DNA of 64,000 bases from Mesorhabditis belari. Lineage: Eukaryota > Nematoda > Chromadorea > Rhabditida > Rhabditidae. The position numbers and the translations under genes were made by a program. The notes beneath the pieces were generated by a model that had not been told where the DNA came from, ran no database searches, and saw only the letters and a list, made by a program, of their open reading frames with translations. This document shows, in pieces, positions 21,101-31,692 of this stretch; position 1 is the stretch's first letter; every line of letters starts with the position of its first letter. Location of the stretch: positions 1,272,001 to 1,336,000 of the forward strand of contig CAUEEP010000724.1 in assembly GCA_958450365.1 (NCBI GenBank). Direction: 5' to 3'.

Positions 21101-24100
21101 TTGTTTGTTTGTTTGTTTTAGAGTGATGACGTTTTACCTGTGAACAATTGTTCAACAACGTGCTGTCCTAGTGATGGTAAGAAGATTTTCTTCTTCTTTT
21201 CTAAGAGATTTCAATCAATTTCTAAGAGAATTCAGGCATTTGGAGTGAATGGACAAACAATGGAAATCCGAAATTGGGAGGTGTCGGTTCAAATCTGACA
21301 TGTGGAATGTGTGCACAGCAAAATCAGACAAGAGTCTGTCTCTCGGCTACATACGGATGCCCGTGCACGTAAGGGTTATTTGCCTAGCTTGTTAAAAGAC
21401 TTTATTATCTGATTTTAAAGCAAGAGCAAAAAAAGACAACCTTTTAACTAAATCATATTTATTGTAAATGAATAAATGAACTATCAACCATTAGCATTGG
21501 AGCAGGTCGCAGGCGTTTCGAGAAGGCGGTGGTGACCAAATAGGCTGCATCGAGCTCTTCTAGATGTGCACTTCGAGGAACCATAGCATTCGGCTGAGAT
21601 TTGGCCCATAGTTTTCCCACTTCCCACGCCTTCAACGATGACTTCTTCAAGCTTTAGATTTTTTGTGGGGCTTTGAACAAGCTTTGGTTTCTAGAGCCGA
21701 CCACGCTGAAATCCATTGGGTTGAGGTCTGGAGAGCTAGGTCCTCTAGAAAAAGCTAGAAAAAGAAATGAAGTCCGGGAAGTTGTTTTGGCAGAACTCTT
21801 GGACTTTCTTGAATTTGTGGACCGATGCGCCATCTTGCTGATAAGTCCAAATGCGATTTCCTAAACATTTACGAGCCCATGGCAAGAGTTCATCCTTGAG
21901 AAGAGCCAGGTAGTTATCGGAATTGACTTTGATGTCTTGGGGAAGAACTCGAACTTCAAGATTCAACAGGAAAGACTCCTGTTGAGTTTTTCAACAACAA
22001 CAGTTTTTCAACAGGGGTGGGACAAATGCGACCTTTTTTTTGCGCACCTGGACATTTGCGCACCTTTTTTTTGCTGGAAAAGGCCTTAGGCAAGGCCGTA
22101 GAGCTTCAAAAATGTTTTCATAGAAGGGAATCGTATGCGTAGATTCCGAATTTCGACAAATCAGACCTCGCTGACACGTCAAATTTGGGCTAAAAGGCAA
22201 AAACTACGCAACTTAACGCTTTTCCGCAGTTTTTGCCTTTTAGCCCAAATTTGACGTGTCAGCGAGGTGTGATTTGTCGAAATTCGGAATCTACGCATAC
22301 GATTCCCTTCTATGAAAACATTTTTGAAGCTCTACGGCCTTGCCTAAGGCCTTTTCCAGCAAAAGAAAAGGTGCGCAAATGTCCGGGTGCGCAAAAAAAA
22401 AAGGTCGCATTTGTGCCACCCCCATTTTTTGCAATAATTTTTGCTAAAAGTACGCTAATTTTTCCCAAGTGTGCGTTTTAAAAAACGCATTACTCGCAAG
22501 GAACACACTCTTTTCTTGAGTGATGGGAGATAGAAATTGAGTGAATATGTTTGCTAAAAGAGAAATGCAGCTATTCTACTCGATTGCTAAAGCACACTAG
22601 CTAAAGTTACGCAAGAAAAACACGCTATTTCACTTAAACCAACCAAATAATGCCCAAGAGCTGGGGAAAAAAAGCTGGGAAAAATTTCGGCGAAAGTCGA
22701 CATTCCGTTCTGTCCAAGCAAAAGTTTCTTTTGCAAATCGTCAACAATTCGAGGCTAAATTGCATTCAGTTAAACGGCTGAATATCTTTTAAAAAGAGTC
22801 GTATATAACTCGTCGCTCGTGATTTTTTTGGGTCATTTTTTTTTGCAATAATTTTTGCGTCATTTTTTTTGCAATAATTTTTGCTAAAAGTACGCTAATT
22901 TTTCCCCCAAGTGTGCGTTTTAAAAAGCGCATTACTCGCGAGGAACACACTCTAGTGAAAATAAACCGTTTGATGACGTTAGTTTTCTGAAATAGGTTTT
23001 TTTTAGAAAGTACATTAATCGAGAGCAACGAAAACCAAGAATTCCATTAAATGTGTCAATTCAGTGGCTCAACAACCCAAATCTACACTTATTCAAACGC
23101 TCTCTGCCAGTTCCCAATGACCACGTGTTGTCCACCGTATGTGAAGAAAATTGACCTCACAGCGAAGGCCTATCTCTGCCAGCTAGAGAACGCCGTCTCA
23201 CTGCCATCCATTCAAACGACTACTTGCTGTCCACCAGGTTTCACTTAATATATCATATATTCATAGTTCTTTTCTGATAACAGCTTTATAGAGTTGATTT
23301 TTTTCAGACGGAAATGGTTTATGGAACTATTGGAGCTCGTGGAGTCGATGTACTGCAACCTGTGGTCTTTGTGGAACCCAAATGAGAAACAGAACTTGTG
23401 CATCGGCTGCTTATGGTTGTCCTTGCACGTTCGTTTTGTTGAGAAGAGTTTTCGTAAATTGGAATTATGGAATTAAACAAAAAAAAAAAGCATCTTTTGT
23501 GCTAGAGAACTTTTTAAATGACTGATTTTCTTGACTTATTTCAATAATTTATCAATAGTTTATCAATGATTATTGAGATTTCAGCGGAAGTTCGACCGAA
23601 ACTCAAAAATGCGGAAACCCGGGTTGCACAACAGCTTGTGGTTGCCCATCGGCGTGTTGTGGTGGAGCCTATCAAGCCGTTGCCTACGATGGAACGATCT
23701 ATTGCTCATTGGAAGAGGTTCGATACTCAGATACGTTCGATACTCTGATACGTTCGATACTCAGATACGTTCGATACTCTGATACGTTCGATACTCAGAT
23801 ATCCCACAATTAAAGCAACCAACCAACTCCACAACATTGGGAACAGCGCATTGACTTGGAAATTTTTCTAAGTTCAAACTAAGATAAGCATGGCTTAGTC
23901 TTTAGCCTGAGGTGGCCACCTGGTAGGATCAACCAGATATGAAAAGTCCAAACTAAGATAAGCATGGCTTAGTCTTTAGACTGAGGTGACAATCTGGTAG
24001 GATCAACCAGATATCTGAACTAAGAATGGAACAAAATCAGAAGAACCTGTATCAGAAAACCTGTATCAGAAAAGCTGTATCAGAAAGCCTGTATCAGAAA

Positions 24101-24986
24101 AGTTGTATCAGAAAACCTGTATCAGAAAAGCTGTATCAGAAAGCCTGTATCAGAAAGCCTGTATCAGAAAAGCTGTATCAGAAAACCTGTATCAGAAAAC
24201 CTGTATCAGAAAACCTGTATCAGAAAACCTGTATCAGAAAACCTGTATCAGAAAGCCTGTATCAGAAAAGCTGTATCAGAAAACCTGTATCAGAAAGCCT
24301 GTATCAGAAAAGTTGTATCAGAAAACCTGTATCAGAAAGCCTGTATCAGAAAGCCTGTATCAGAAAACCTGTATCAGAAAACCTGTATCAGAAAGCCTGT
24401 ATCAGAAAAGCTGTATCAGAAAGCCTGTATCAGAAAAGTTGTATCAGAAAACCTGTATCAGAAAGCCTGTATCAGAAAGCCTGTATCAGAAAACCTGTAT
24501 CAGAAAACCTGTATCAGAAAGCCTGTATCAGAAAATCTATCAGAAAACCTGTATCAGAAGAACCTGTCCAACATTAGTCTTTAAATAATTCATTCAATTT
24601 TTATCAATGTCTATTCAATATCAATGTTATCAATGTCCTTTAAAAAACTCGAATTTCCAGCCGATTTCCTGTGTCGGATCTTGGGAACCATGGTTCAACT
24701 ACACGTTGTGCAATGACACGTGTGGAATGTGCGGCACTTACACACAACAACGATACTGTATGCCGCCTGGCTGTCAATGCACGTGAGTTAATCTAAAGTC
24801 TAATCTAAATAACTGTTTAATTTTCAAGTATATCATTTCATTTTTATATATAATTCAATTTTCATCCAACTTTCCAGCGGCTCTTTCACTCAAACAATGC
24901 CTTGCGCTGCATCCGTCTGTGCTTCTCCGCGGAGCGCTTGTTGCACTGGGTTCACAGAAAAAGCGAATACCTGTTCTGTATCATAA
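18194..24986 (+). CDS. Secreted Thr-rich protein with four TSP1-like modules
   Basis: Exons: 18194-18352, 19371-19939, 19977-20100, 21122-21176, 21236-21368, 23065-23237, 23308-23428, 23585-23717, 24661-24782, 24878-24986; total 565 codons plus stop, phases consistent. The start has a signal peptide (MTHRLLYLLVLISSCCVFA). Exon 2 encodes a run of roughly 90 threonines broken by a few valines, a likely mucin-type O-glycosylation site. Then come four cysteine-rich modules, each with a Trp region (GIWTEWA, GIWSEWT, YWSSWSRC, SWEPWF), CG.CG and a C.CTG end (GCPCTG, GCQCTG), followed by CC-containing linkers. The third fits thrombospondin type 1 best (WSSWSRCTATCGLCGT). A role in cuticle, eggshell or gut surface is only a guess. 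Intron 1 has a minisatellite; introns 3 and 5 contain transposon remnants. The last three exons recur at 34997-35802. Confidence 0.85.
18400..19045. repeat. ~23-bp minisatellite in intron 1 of the mucin/TSP1 gene
   Basis: About 27 units of CCCCATCTCCCCTTCAATAG and variants, C-rich on the plus strand. From 19046 to 19370 the intron is AT-rich and featureless. Confidence 0.9.
20150..20262. repeat. GAAGCTTTTAAAG tandem repeat
   Basis: Seven units of GGAGAAGCTTTTAAA (15-18 bp) in intron 3, each holding a HindIII site. Confidence 0.8.
20430..21010. mobile_element. Palindromic mariner remnant with internal minisatellite
   Basis: The plus strand from 20610 encodes mariner-like pieces (VDNDIL, then AIESDPCQTTRELAQHF), close to the transposase at 32914. 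The sequence CAAATTCTACTATTGATGAGC near 20835 is mirrored at 20522-20550, giving an inverted arrangement. After the right arm, the unit GGAACGATCAGATGCGCCA (19-20 bp) is repeated about six times (20855-20985); the left arm has about two. It lies in intron 3 of the mucin/TSP1 gene. Confidence 0.65.
21459..21970 (-). pseudogene. maT-like transposase fragment
   Basis: On the minus strand from 21966: VLPQDIKVNSDNYLALLKD, LPWARK, NRIWTYQQDGASVHKF and QNNFPDF, then in another frame SSPDLNP.DFS and LDAAYLVTTAFSKRLRP. This matches the C-terminal half of the maT-like transposase at 57855-58873. Frameshifts are present and no termini were found. It lies in intron 5 of the mucin/TSP1 gene. Confidence 0.75.
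22013..22425. mobile_element. Hairpin MITE, family C
   Basis: A nearly perfect inverted repeat: arms about 22013-22200 and 22215-22425, outer ends GGGGTGGGACAAATGCGACC and complement. The spacer is GCAAAAACTACGCAACTTAA. A second, one-sided copy lies at 50815-51135. Confidence 0.85.
22430..22965. repeat. ~100-bp duplication
   Basis: The segment from TTGCAATAATTTTTGCTAAA to GGAACACACTC at 22430-22515 recurs at 22850-22955. The core CGCATTACTCGCGAGGAACA resembles sequence at 13938 and 23008, so this is a dispersed repeat. Confidence 0.65.
24046..24560. repeat. 14-bp minisatellite, expanded in copy 1
   Basis: About 37 units of CCTGTATCAGAAAA and its variants CCTGTATCAGAAAG and GCTGTATCAGAAAA in intron 8 of the mucin/TSP1 gene. 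The duplicated intron at 35340-35390 has only two or three units. Confidence 0.95.
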
Positions 24987-25019
24987 AATTTCTATATATA
25001 AGCGCATGTAGTTAGTGTG

Positions 25020-25025
25020 AATAAA
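25020..25025 (+). terminator. Candidate poly(A) signal of the mucin/TSP1 gene
   Basis: AATAAA lies 34 bases after the TAA stop. It is conserved in the duplicate near 35836. Confidence 0.55.
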
Positions 25026-25479
25026 TTTGAAAATCACAAAAGAAACAACGCTTAATAGATGATGAATGACAGCTAGAGTATCAAAGAAACTCTAGATTGC
25101 TCTACTCCAGACTCTAACTCTAGGCTCTAACTCTAGGCTCTAACTCTAGGCTCTAACTCTAGAGCCTTAAAGGCTTAAAGCTTGAAAGCTTAACCATAAA
25201 GCAACTAAATCATCTATCTACGAAATGCAGAAAGGCTTATTTAAACGCTAAATTTCATGAAAACTACCGTACCGTCTCTAGTTTTTATCCGATCTATTCA
25301 CTTTTTGAGTAGTTCAATATCCTTTGTGAGTCAGATCAAAAGTATCGGATTCTAATAGAGGCATGATGACGGGGTATTGCTCGTTTTTGCTCGCTTTTGC
25401 TCATTTTTGTTTAGGTGGTATCTATTTTCACAGACATAAGCCTATTTGCAACAATTTATAGTAGAAATGGGCCTAGAAT

Positions 25480-25870
25480 CGAACCGAACCGAATCGAATC
25501 GAACTGAATCGAACTGAATCGAAACGAATCGAATCGAACCGAATCGAAACGAATCGAATCAAACCGAATCGAATCAAACCGAATCGAATCAAACCGAATC
25601 GAACCGAATCGAACCTAATCGAATTGAAATCTAATGGTAGCCTAATCGAAATCAAATCGAACCTAATCGTAACCTAGTCGTAACCTAATCGTAACCTAAT
25701 CGTCACCTAATCGAAATCTAATCGTCACCTAATCGTAACCTAATCGTCACCTAATCGAAATCTAATCGAAGCCTAACCGGAACCTTATTGAAATCTAATC
25801 AACCCTAATCAGAACCTAATCAGAACCTAATCGGAAACTAAACGAAATCTAATCAGAACCTCATCGAAAC
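25480..25870. repeat. GAATCGAA / CCTAATCG array
   Basis: Units of GAATCGAATC, GAACCGAATC and AAACCGAATC, then CCTAATCGAAATCTAATCGT-like units. The counterpart in copy 2 (36285-36650) has a different unit order. Confidence 0.8.
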
Positions 25871-26085
25871 CTAAAGACAAAGTTCAAAGATATGAATCAC
25901 AGGCTTTCGAAAGCATTTCTAAACGAAAAAAGAGCTGTTTTTGTGAAATGCGTCATTCCTTATCTCAAAAGAATTCATTGTTTAAATTACGCGCAGATTT
26001 CTAGACGACTGTGTCACAAGTCAGCAACTTCAAAAGATAATACATAGATTTCTTCGATTTCTTTCAAATAAATTGAACTTCTGAA

Positions 26086-28133
26086 ATGGAATCCGCTGAG
26101 TTTTCTGTGGATCGTCAAGCGATTCTGATCACCGCTCTAGATTATTCTAATTTCTCCGACCAACTGCCCTTCTTTATTACTACAGACGTCGAAAATCAGA
26201 TCGTTACAACGGAAATCCAAGTCTCATTGAATCTTCTCACAACTGATGAAGCGAAGAGATTGATCAATGTCCTCTACTCGAAGATCAGCTCTTTTCAATC
26301 GGTTTCTCCATGCATCCAACAGTCCTTCAAAGCTTCCCACCTTCGGAGATTCCGAGATTCCGTCCTTCACCACAGCAGCCATTACAATGTCCCGACGACA
26401 AAATCCGAATATCAGGCTTATTTTCTGAAAAATGGGTCGGGGAATCGTTGCTCCTTGTACATGCTCAGTGTTAGCGTCAATGAGGAAAGAGGGGCCATCG
26501 AGGTTAGTGTTAGCGATTTAAAATCAAACAGCACAATTGTTCACAGGCAAGTTCTTCCCCGTAATCCTGGACAACCTATAGAAATTTTTTACTTAGAAAA
26601 TAGCTAAAAGTTAAGCTAAAAATGGAAGCTTAAGCTTAAGCTAAAAATGGAAGCGTGCTGGAGAGTGATCGAATCGGATTGGACTCATTTGAGGGTCTGA
26701 GAAATTCGCTGCAAAACTCTAATCAAAGATCTTTTGGTACAGAAATGTAGGCAAGAATTCAGGCTTCAATTCTCCATATAGCACTTGGGGTTTTTGAGTT
26801 GATTGTGGGTCTGCTAAAAAGGTATAGCCGTAATTAGACTTGTGTTTCGGTTGGCTCTTTTCGGCTCGGTTTCGGTTCAACCGAAGTCCCGAAACCGAAA
26901 CCGGTTAACCAAAACCGAAACCGAAACCGGAACCGGTCAACCGAAACCGGAACCGGTTAACCGGAACCGAAACCGAAACCGGAACCGGTTAACCGGAACC
27001 GAAACCGAAACCGGAACCGGTTAACCGGAACCGGTTAACCGGAACCGGAACCGGTTAACCGGAACCGGAACCGGTTAACCGAAACCGAAACCGAAACCGA
27101 AACCGAAACCGGAACCGGTAAACCGAAACCGAAACCGAAACCGAAACCGGTTAACCGAAACCGAAAGTTTTATTCTAGAGACTCTTACGGACATTTTGAT
27201 GCAAAAATCATCAAATTGGCCCAACTCTACAAAAAGTTATAACATCATTAAAGAAATTTTGCAAAATACATAAAAACATACGCAAAAACATACGCAAAAA
27301 CATAAGTGGAAACCGTGGCCGAAACGAATTTAGAGAGATGTTTCGGTTGGCTCTTTTCGGTTCGGTTTCGGTTCCGGTTCAACCGAAGTCAACCGAAATC
27401 TTTCGGTTCGGTTAACCGAAACCGAAACCAGTTAACCGAACCGAAAAAGAACGTTTCCGGTTCAACCGAAACACAAGTCTTGTCGTAATTCTGTAGAAAG
27501 GCAAATAAAGTTCAGAGAAAATTGATGTTTCTGAAATGAAAATGTGGATTTTGAATGAAATTCACGATCTTTTTGCCATTAATAAAATTAATAAACAGTC
27601 ATTAATAAAAAAAGTGAAACCTTTAGGTAGAATTGCTGATTAAAAACCTCGATAACTATCAGCAAAGTCAAACAGCGACCCCCATCGATTTGACCGAATC
27701 CGGAGGGCGGACCCCGTTGATCTATGTGGGACCTCGTTTCCCTCCAGAAATCATCAAACGAAAGGAAACCGAAAAAATCACGAAGCTAACTCTTTACATT
27801 TGCATGATCATTTTCTCTCTTTTCAGCTTTATTGGCTTAATTTTGCTTTACCACTTTTTCTGTTACTATATGATCAGACTTGTATTGTTCCTGAATCTTG
27901 TCTGGTATCTCATTTTTCTCATATTACCTCTAATCTTAAGCTATTTCACGTCCGGGATAAGTCCACAATCTCCAGAAACATTTTTACTTGAAACAACCAA
28001 AAGTATCGGGTTGAAAATGATTTTAAAAGAGACTTTTTCTCTAGGAATCTTATTCTACTGTATGTTGACTCCTGATTGGGAATACTGCAGCTTGTTGGCT
28101 ATTTTCCGGAATGTCGTGTTAGGTTTTATTTGA
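26086..28133 (+). CDS. Gene B1: two-exon predicted membrane protein
   Basis: Exon 1 is 26086-26502 (ATG, MESAEFSVDRQAILITALD) and exon 2 is 27627-28133; donor GAG|GTTAGT and acceptor CTTTAG, both phase 0, giving 307 residues. Exon 1 encodes a hydrophilic domain of about 139 residues (KRLINVLYSKI, SRCSLYML-like region with SLYMLSVSVNEERGAIE). Exon 2 encodes a linker with TPLIYVGPRFPPEIIKRKE, then three or four hydrophobic segments (LTLYICMIIFSLFSFIGLIL, LVLFLNLVWYLIFLILPLIL, and one in ILFYCML). No family recognised. Gene B2 (38532-41031) is nearly identical, and a broken third copy lies inverted at 32550-34322. The frame also stays open past the donor for about 100 bases, so the donor is inferred. 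Confidence 0.65.
26875..27175. repeat. CCGAAACCGGAACCGGTTAA array in gene B1 intron
   Basis: Short units built on AACCGG and AACCGAA fill about 300 bp. The same site in gene B2 holds a 58-bp higher-order array about 720 bp long. Single GGTTCGGTTTCGGTT motifs recur at 27350-27470. Confidence 0.9.
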
Positions 28134-28890
28134 GATAATTCATAGTTTTGCTCATCATTCATTCCACAGTAAACTTGTATGACTTGAAACTTGACTTGTA
28201 TGACTTGTATGGCTTGATAAACGACTTTTATGGCTTGAAACTGACTTGTATGACAGCCACAGTGTATGACAACCACAGTAAACTTGAAAAGAGATGCATT
28301 TATATTGATTAGTTCTCATGATTCCATTCAGGAATGGGTGAAATCCCGAAAAAAAACCAGTCCAGGTCAGAAGCCAGGTTCAAAATTGAGATAAGAGATA
28401 TTTTTTTACTAAGAAGGGACTGTCAACAGGATGTGGTGACCAAATGAGGTGTGATGACCAAATAAGATAAGAGATAAGCCATCCATTTGAGGTGAGGAGG
28501 GTTTGGAGTCATTGCACTCAATCATTGGCAATTTATGCCGTCAACGTGGTGACCAAATGACATAAACCATCTACTAACCAACGTTGAATTTTCCGAATCT
28601 GCTTTCCGTTTTTGCAAAATCGCAAAATCGCACTAATCAAAAAATTGAAATTGAAAATCACTGGAAATCATTTGAAAATCATTAAACGCAGGGGAAAAAC
28701 GCAGTTATTAGGGAGTCCTAGCTATAAGGTGCACTACCTGTTCATGCTCGGTATCTCCCTCAGCCTAAGTGCCCCCCCCCCCCTCCACTATGGCAGAAAC
28801 CATTCAGTGATCTAGGAAGCTGAGCAGAGCAGCGATAGTTAGCAAAAATGTTAGCTGCATTCTAGAAAGACCAAAAAGTTTTATATTTAC
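28134..28890. other. Region downstream of gene B1
   Basis: No gene. Tandem ACTTGTATGACTTGTATGGC words occur at 28168-28250. The region matches 41032-41790 and, in part, 30826-31225 and the inverted copy 31860-32530. Confidence 0.6.
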
Positions 28891-29131
28891 CGTATTTTCT
28901 CTAATAGTAGTGCACCCCAGCGAGCCGAGTTGGTGGCTATTTTACGGTTTCCAAGCTTTTGCAGAAGCTGCAGAAGCTGCAGAAGCTGCAGAAGCTGCAG
29001 AAGCCCAATCCTCAAATCCCCCACTAGATCTCATCATCAGCTACATTTTCCGATCCCACATCGATAGGTTCTCGAGATTTCAAGCAATTTAGGCGACGCT
29101 CATGGTGCACTACTATTAGAGAAAATACGGT
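28891..29131. mobile_element. Small MITE, TACCGTATTTTCTC ends
   Basis: Ends TACCGTATTTTCTCTAATAG and complement enclose about 200 bp with a GCAGAA-CT tandem repeat (six copies). The matching element in copy 2 (41791-42041) has fewer repeats and a small extra duplication of TCGATAGGT. A partial one lies at 31710-31862. Confidence 0.7.
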
Positions 29132-29216
29132 ATTCCGAAAATCTACCGTATGCGAAAGAAAATTCATTTAGCACGGCTTTGTTTGGGGTTTTTGATTACT
29201 GATTAGCTGAGCTCAA

Positions 29217-29875
29217 ATGATGAGTTGTGCTTTAAATTCTTTTGTGATATTTTCTGGTGATTTTTTTTACTTTTTAAATTATTTATTAGCTGTAAATCTT
29301 TATCTAATAATATTTTTCAAAATAAATAACGTAGCAAGCTTGCTACAGGCTATAAGCAAAGTTACAGTAATCTCGGCTATAGTAAAACCAAGCTACAGTA
29401 TTCCAGAGACAAACAAACCCCAATTGCATGAGGGTACTTTTAGAAAACAAGCGAAAAACGATTTTCAGATCTCTAAACGTTCACGTCACGGCCGCGCTTT
29501 TCATCTCAAAATACGCTGAACAACACTATTGCAAGTGATCATTTCAATGATTTTCAATGATTTTCGAATTGCTGCTATTCTAAAACGTTCTAATTGTTAA
29601 CGGCTCTAAATTTTATTCTTTTATTGCTTCTTTTCTATCGTTTACTGTTCATCTGTAAATCCACCTTTCTGGCGCATTAAAATTGAAGAATTCAATGCAC
29701 CAGGGAAGAGCACAAAGAGATTTTTATTGTTGGCTTGGTTGTTGGTTTGATTGTTGGGGTTTTACGTTATTTATTTTGAAAAATATTATCAGATAAAGAT
29801 TTACAGCTAGTAAATAATTTAGAAAATCATCAGAAAATATCACAAAAGAATTTAAAGCACAACTTAGGGGGGGAG
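29217..29875. repeat. Inverted-repeat-flanked segment, copy 1 orientation
   Basis: Arms of about 115 bp (29220-29335 and 29768-29868, including AAATCTTTATCT..ATAATATTT) enclose about 430 bp holding the orphan TARBP1 exon. The same segment lies in the opposite orientation at 42115-42790 in copy 2. Confidence 0.8.
29469..29538 (+). pseudogene. Orphan copy of the last TARBP1 exon
   Basis: After an intact GATTTTCAG acceptor, the sequence encodes [18 protein letters not shown] and ends HYCK plus TGA, identical in protein to the terminal exon of the minus-strand gene at 42585-42654. Here it lies on the plus strand with no upstream methyltransferase exons nearby. It could only be used if spliced to a foreign exon such as gene B1 exon 2's neighbourhood, for which I see no evidence. 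Confidence 0.85.
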
Positions 29876-30184
29876 GGGGGGAGGGGGGTTACGGTATCTG
29901 TCTGTCTTTCTGTCTGTCTTTCTCTCTGCCTTACTGTACGGGCATTTTTCCAGCCGTATTTTGACCAATTTTTCATTTTGGTTTTCAAGAAATGCCAAAT
30001 TTACGAATTTTCACAAAACTTGCAACAAAACTTGCATTTTAAGCGAAACTACTAAATGTATCTTTTTGGAAATTTGGCTATAAGCCTAATTTTTGATTCT
30101 CTACAACTTTTCTATTGACACCAAAATGGGTTTCTTTTGAAGAAAGTGCTCAAACTGGGACATTCCTCCATTTTTGAGTCTCAC
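29876..30184. other. G-rich run and flank
   Basis: A run of G (GGGGGGAGGGGGGGAGGGG) at 29869-29890 and CTGTCTTT repeats, then AT-rich sequence. The G run, the CTGTCT words and the following ~80 bases are found inverted at 42120-42245. Confidence 0.6.
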
Positions 30185-30560
30185 ACACAAACCAAAATCC
30201 TACCACGAAAGAGGAATCCGCTTGAATATTATTTATTCCGGATCATGAGTTCCGGATGCAATCAAATACAGTGAACAGTTGGAAAAGGTGAATGAATCTC
30301 TAAAGAAGAATAGGCCCTTCAGGTCAAAGATCGTTCTCATCGCACGCGCGCCCTCATGTTGCAAAACTGACTCGCTCTAAAATAAACAGCCTTGGTTGGG
30401 AACTTTTGGCGCATTCCCCATACAGTCCACCCCTTTTGATTACTATTTATTCTGGATCATGAGTAATGAGCTTGCGAGAGAACACTTCGATTCGGAAGAA
30501 GCAGTCAAAAATTGGCTTTCAAAGTTGTTCGATTCAAAACTTTTCATCTTTTCATCTTTT
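30185..30560 (+). pseudogene. Decayed mariner transposase fragment
   Basis: In shifting frames the plus strand reads EQLEKVNESLKKN, then ARPHVAKLTRSKINSLGWEL, AHSPYSP and DYYLFWIMSNELAREHFDSE. This is the D2-D3 part of a mariner transposase with several frameshifts and no termini. Some DYYLFRIM-like sequence occurs twice (30225 and 30430). From 30561 to 30825 the sequence is AT-rich without a gene. Confidence 0.75.
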
Positions 30561-30825
30561 CATCTTTGAAATCATTTGAAAACTCATCATTTGAGCTGAG
30601 CTAATCAGTAATCAAACCCCCAAACGAAGCCGCGTGATTACATAAAAATGAAATTTTTTTTGATTTTTTCGAAATAAGCGAGATTTTTTCACAAGAAAAT
30701 TCATAAATCTCTTATTTTTCAACATTTTTTTTCGATCTCTCTTCACTTTTTATTAGAAAAGAGATCTCACGGCTCTAGATCGGAGATCAAAGAGATCTTT
30801 TAATATAAAAACCACCAAAATCGCT

Positions 30826-31692
30826 CAACTTGACTTGTATGACAGCCACAGTGTCTCTGACAGCCACAGTAAACTTGAAAAGAGATGCATTTGCATTGGC
30901 TAGTTCTCATGATTCCATTCAGAAATGGGTGAAATCCCGAAAAAAGCCAGTCCAGGTCAGAAGCCAGGTTCAAAATTGAGATAAGAGATATTTTTTTACT
31001 AAGAAGGGACTGTCAACATGTTAACAGGGTGTGGTGACCAAATGAGATAAGCCATACGTGGGTGGGGAGGGTTTCGAGTCATTGCACTCAATCATTGGCA
31101 ATTTATGCCGTCAGCGTGGTGGCCAAATGACATAAACCATCTACTAGCCAACGTTGAATTTTACGCTGATTCCGATTCTGCTTTCCGTTTTGGCAATGCA
31201 GCACTCTATCAAAAGTTATACGCATGCAAAGTTTTGTCATCATCATCATCATCATCATCATCAGGGATTTCAAAAATCATCCCTCGCATCTATAGGCAGA
31301 TTTACCAGCCGTCTCAAGAAGCAGTGGTGGCCGAGTGGTAGTCGGCTAGAATGCCACGAAATCTAATCAGAACCTCATGGAAACCTAAAGACAAAGTTCA
31401 AAGATATGAGGCACAGGCTTTCGACAGCATTTCTAAACTAAAAAAGAGTTGTTTTTGTGAAATGCGTCATTCCTTATCTCAAAAGAATTCATTGTTTAAA
31501 TTACGCAAAAGACGTTTAGACGACTGTGTCACATGTCAACAACTTCAAAAGATAACACATAGATTTCTTTGATTTCTTTCGAAGCTCGATCTCTTTCAAA
31601 TAAATTGAACTTCTGAAATGGAATCCGCTGAGTTTTCTGTGGATCGTCAAGAGATTCTGATCACTTCTCTAGATTATTCGAATTTCTCCAAC
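30826..31692 (+). repeat. Fragments of the duplicated segment, direct
   Basis: 30826-31225 matches 28190-28610 (ACTTGTATGACAGCCACAGT onward). 31346-31692 matches 25850-26165, including the gene B start (ATGGAATCCGCTGAG at 31618), cut off after about 25 codons. An eight-fold CAT repeat sits between (31238-31262). Gene B exon 1 is broken here and cannot be functional. Confidence 0.8.

Larger units (their letters stand above)
23488..29208 (+). repeat. Segmental duplication, copy 1
   Basis: This segment begins inside intron 7 of the mucin/TSP1 gene, covers its last three exons, the intergenic GAATC-rich repeats, gene B (26086-28133) and its downstream region. It matches 34872-42114 in order and orientation at very high identity outside the arrays. 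Copy 2 has an extra 1.64-kb transposon; copy 1 has the larger 14-bp minisatellite. Beyond 29208 the next ~0.7 kb is inverted between copies. Confidence 0.9.

Noticed and set aside
24026..24588. Two overlapping open frames of 160-180 codons (YQKTCIRKPVSE repeats)
   Set aside because: Pure 14-bp array inside an intron, with only two or three units in the duplicate copy, so it is not conserved coding sequence.
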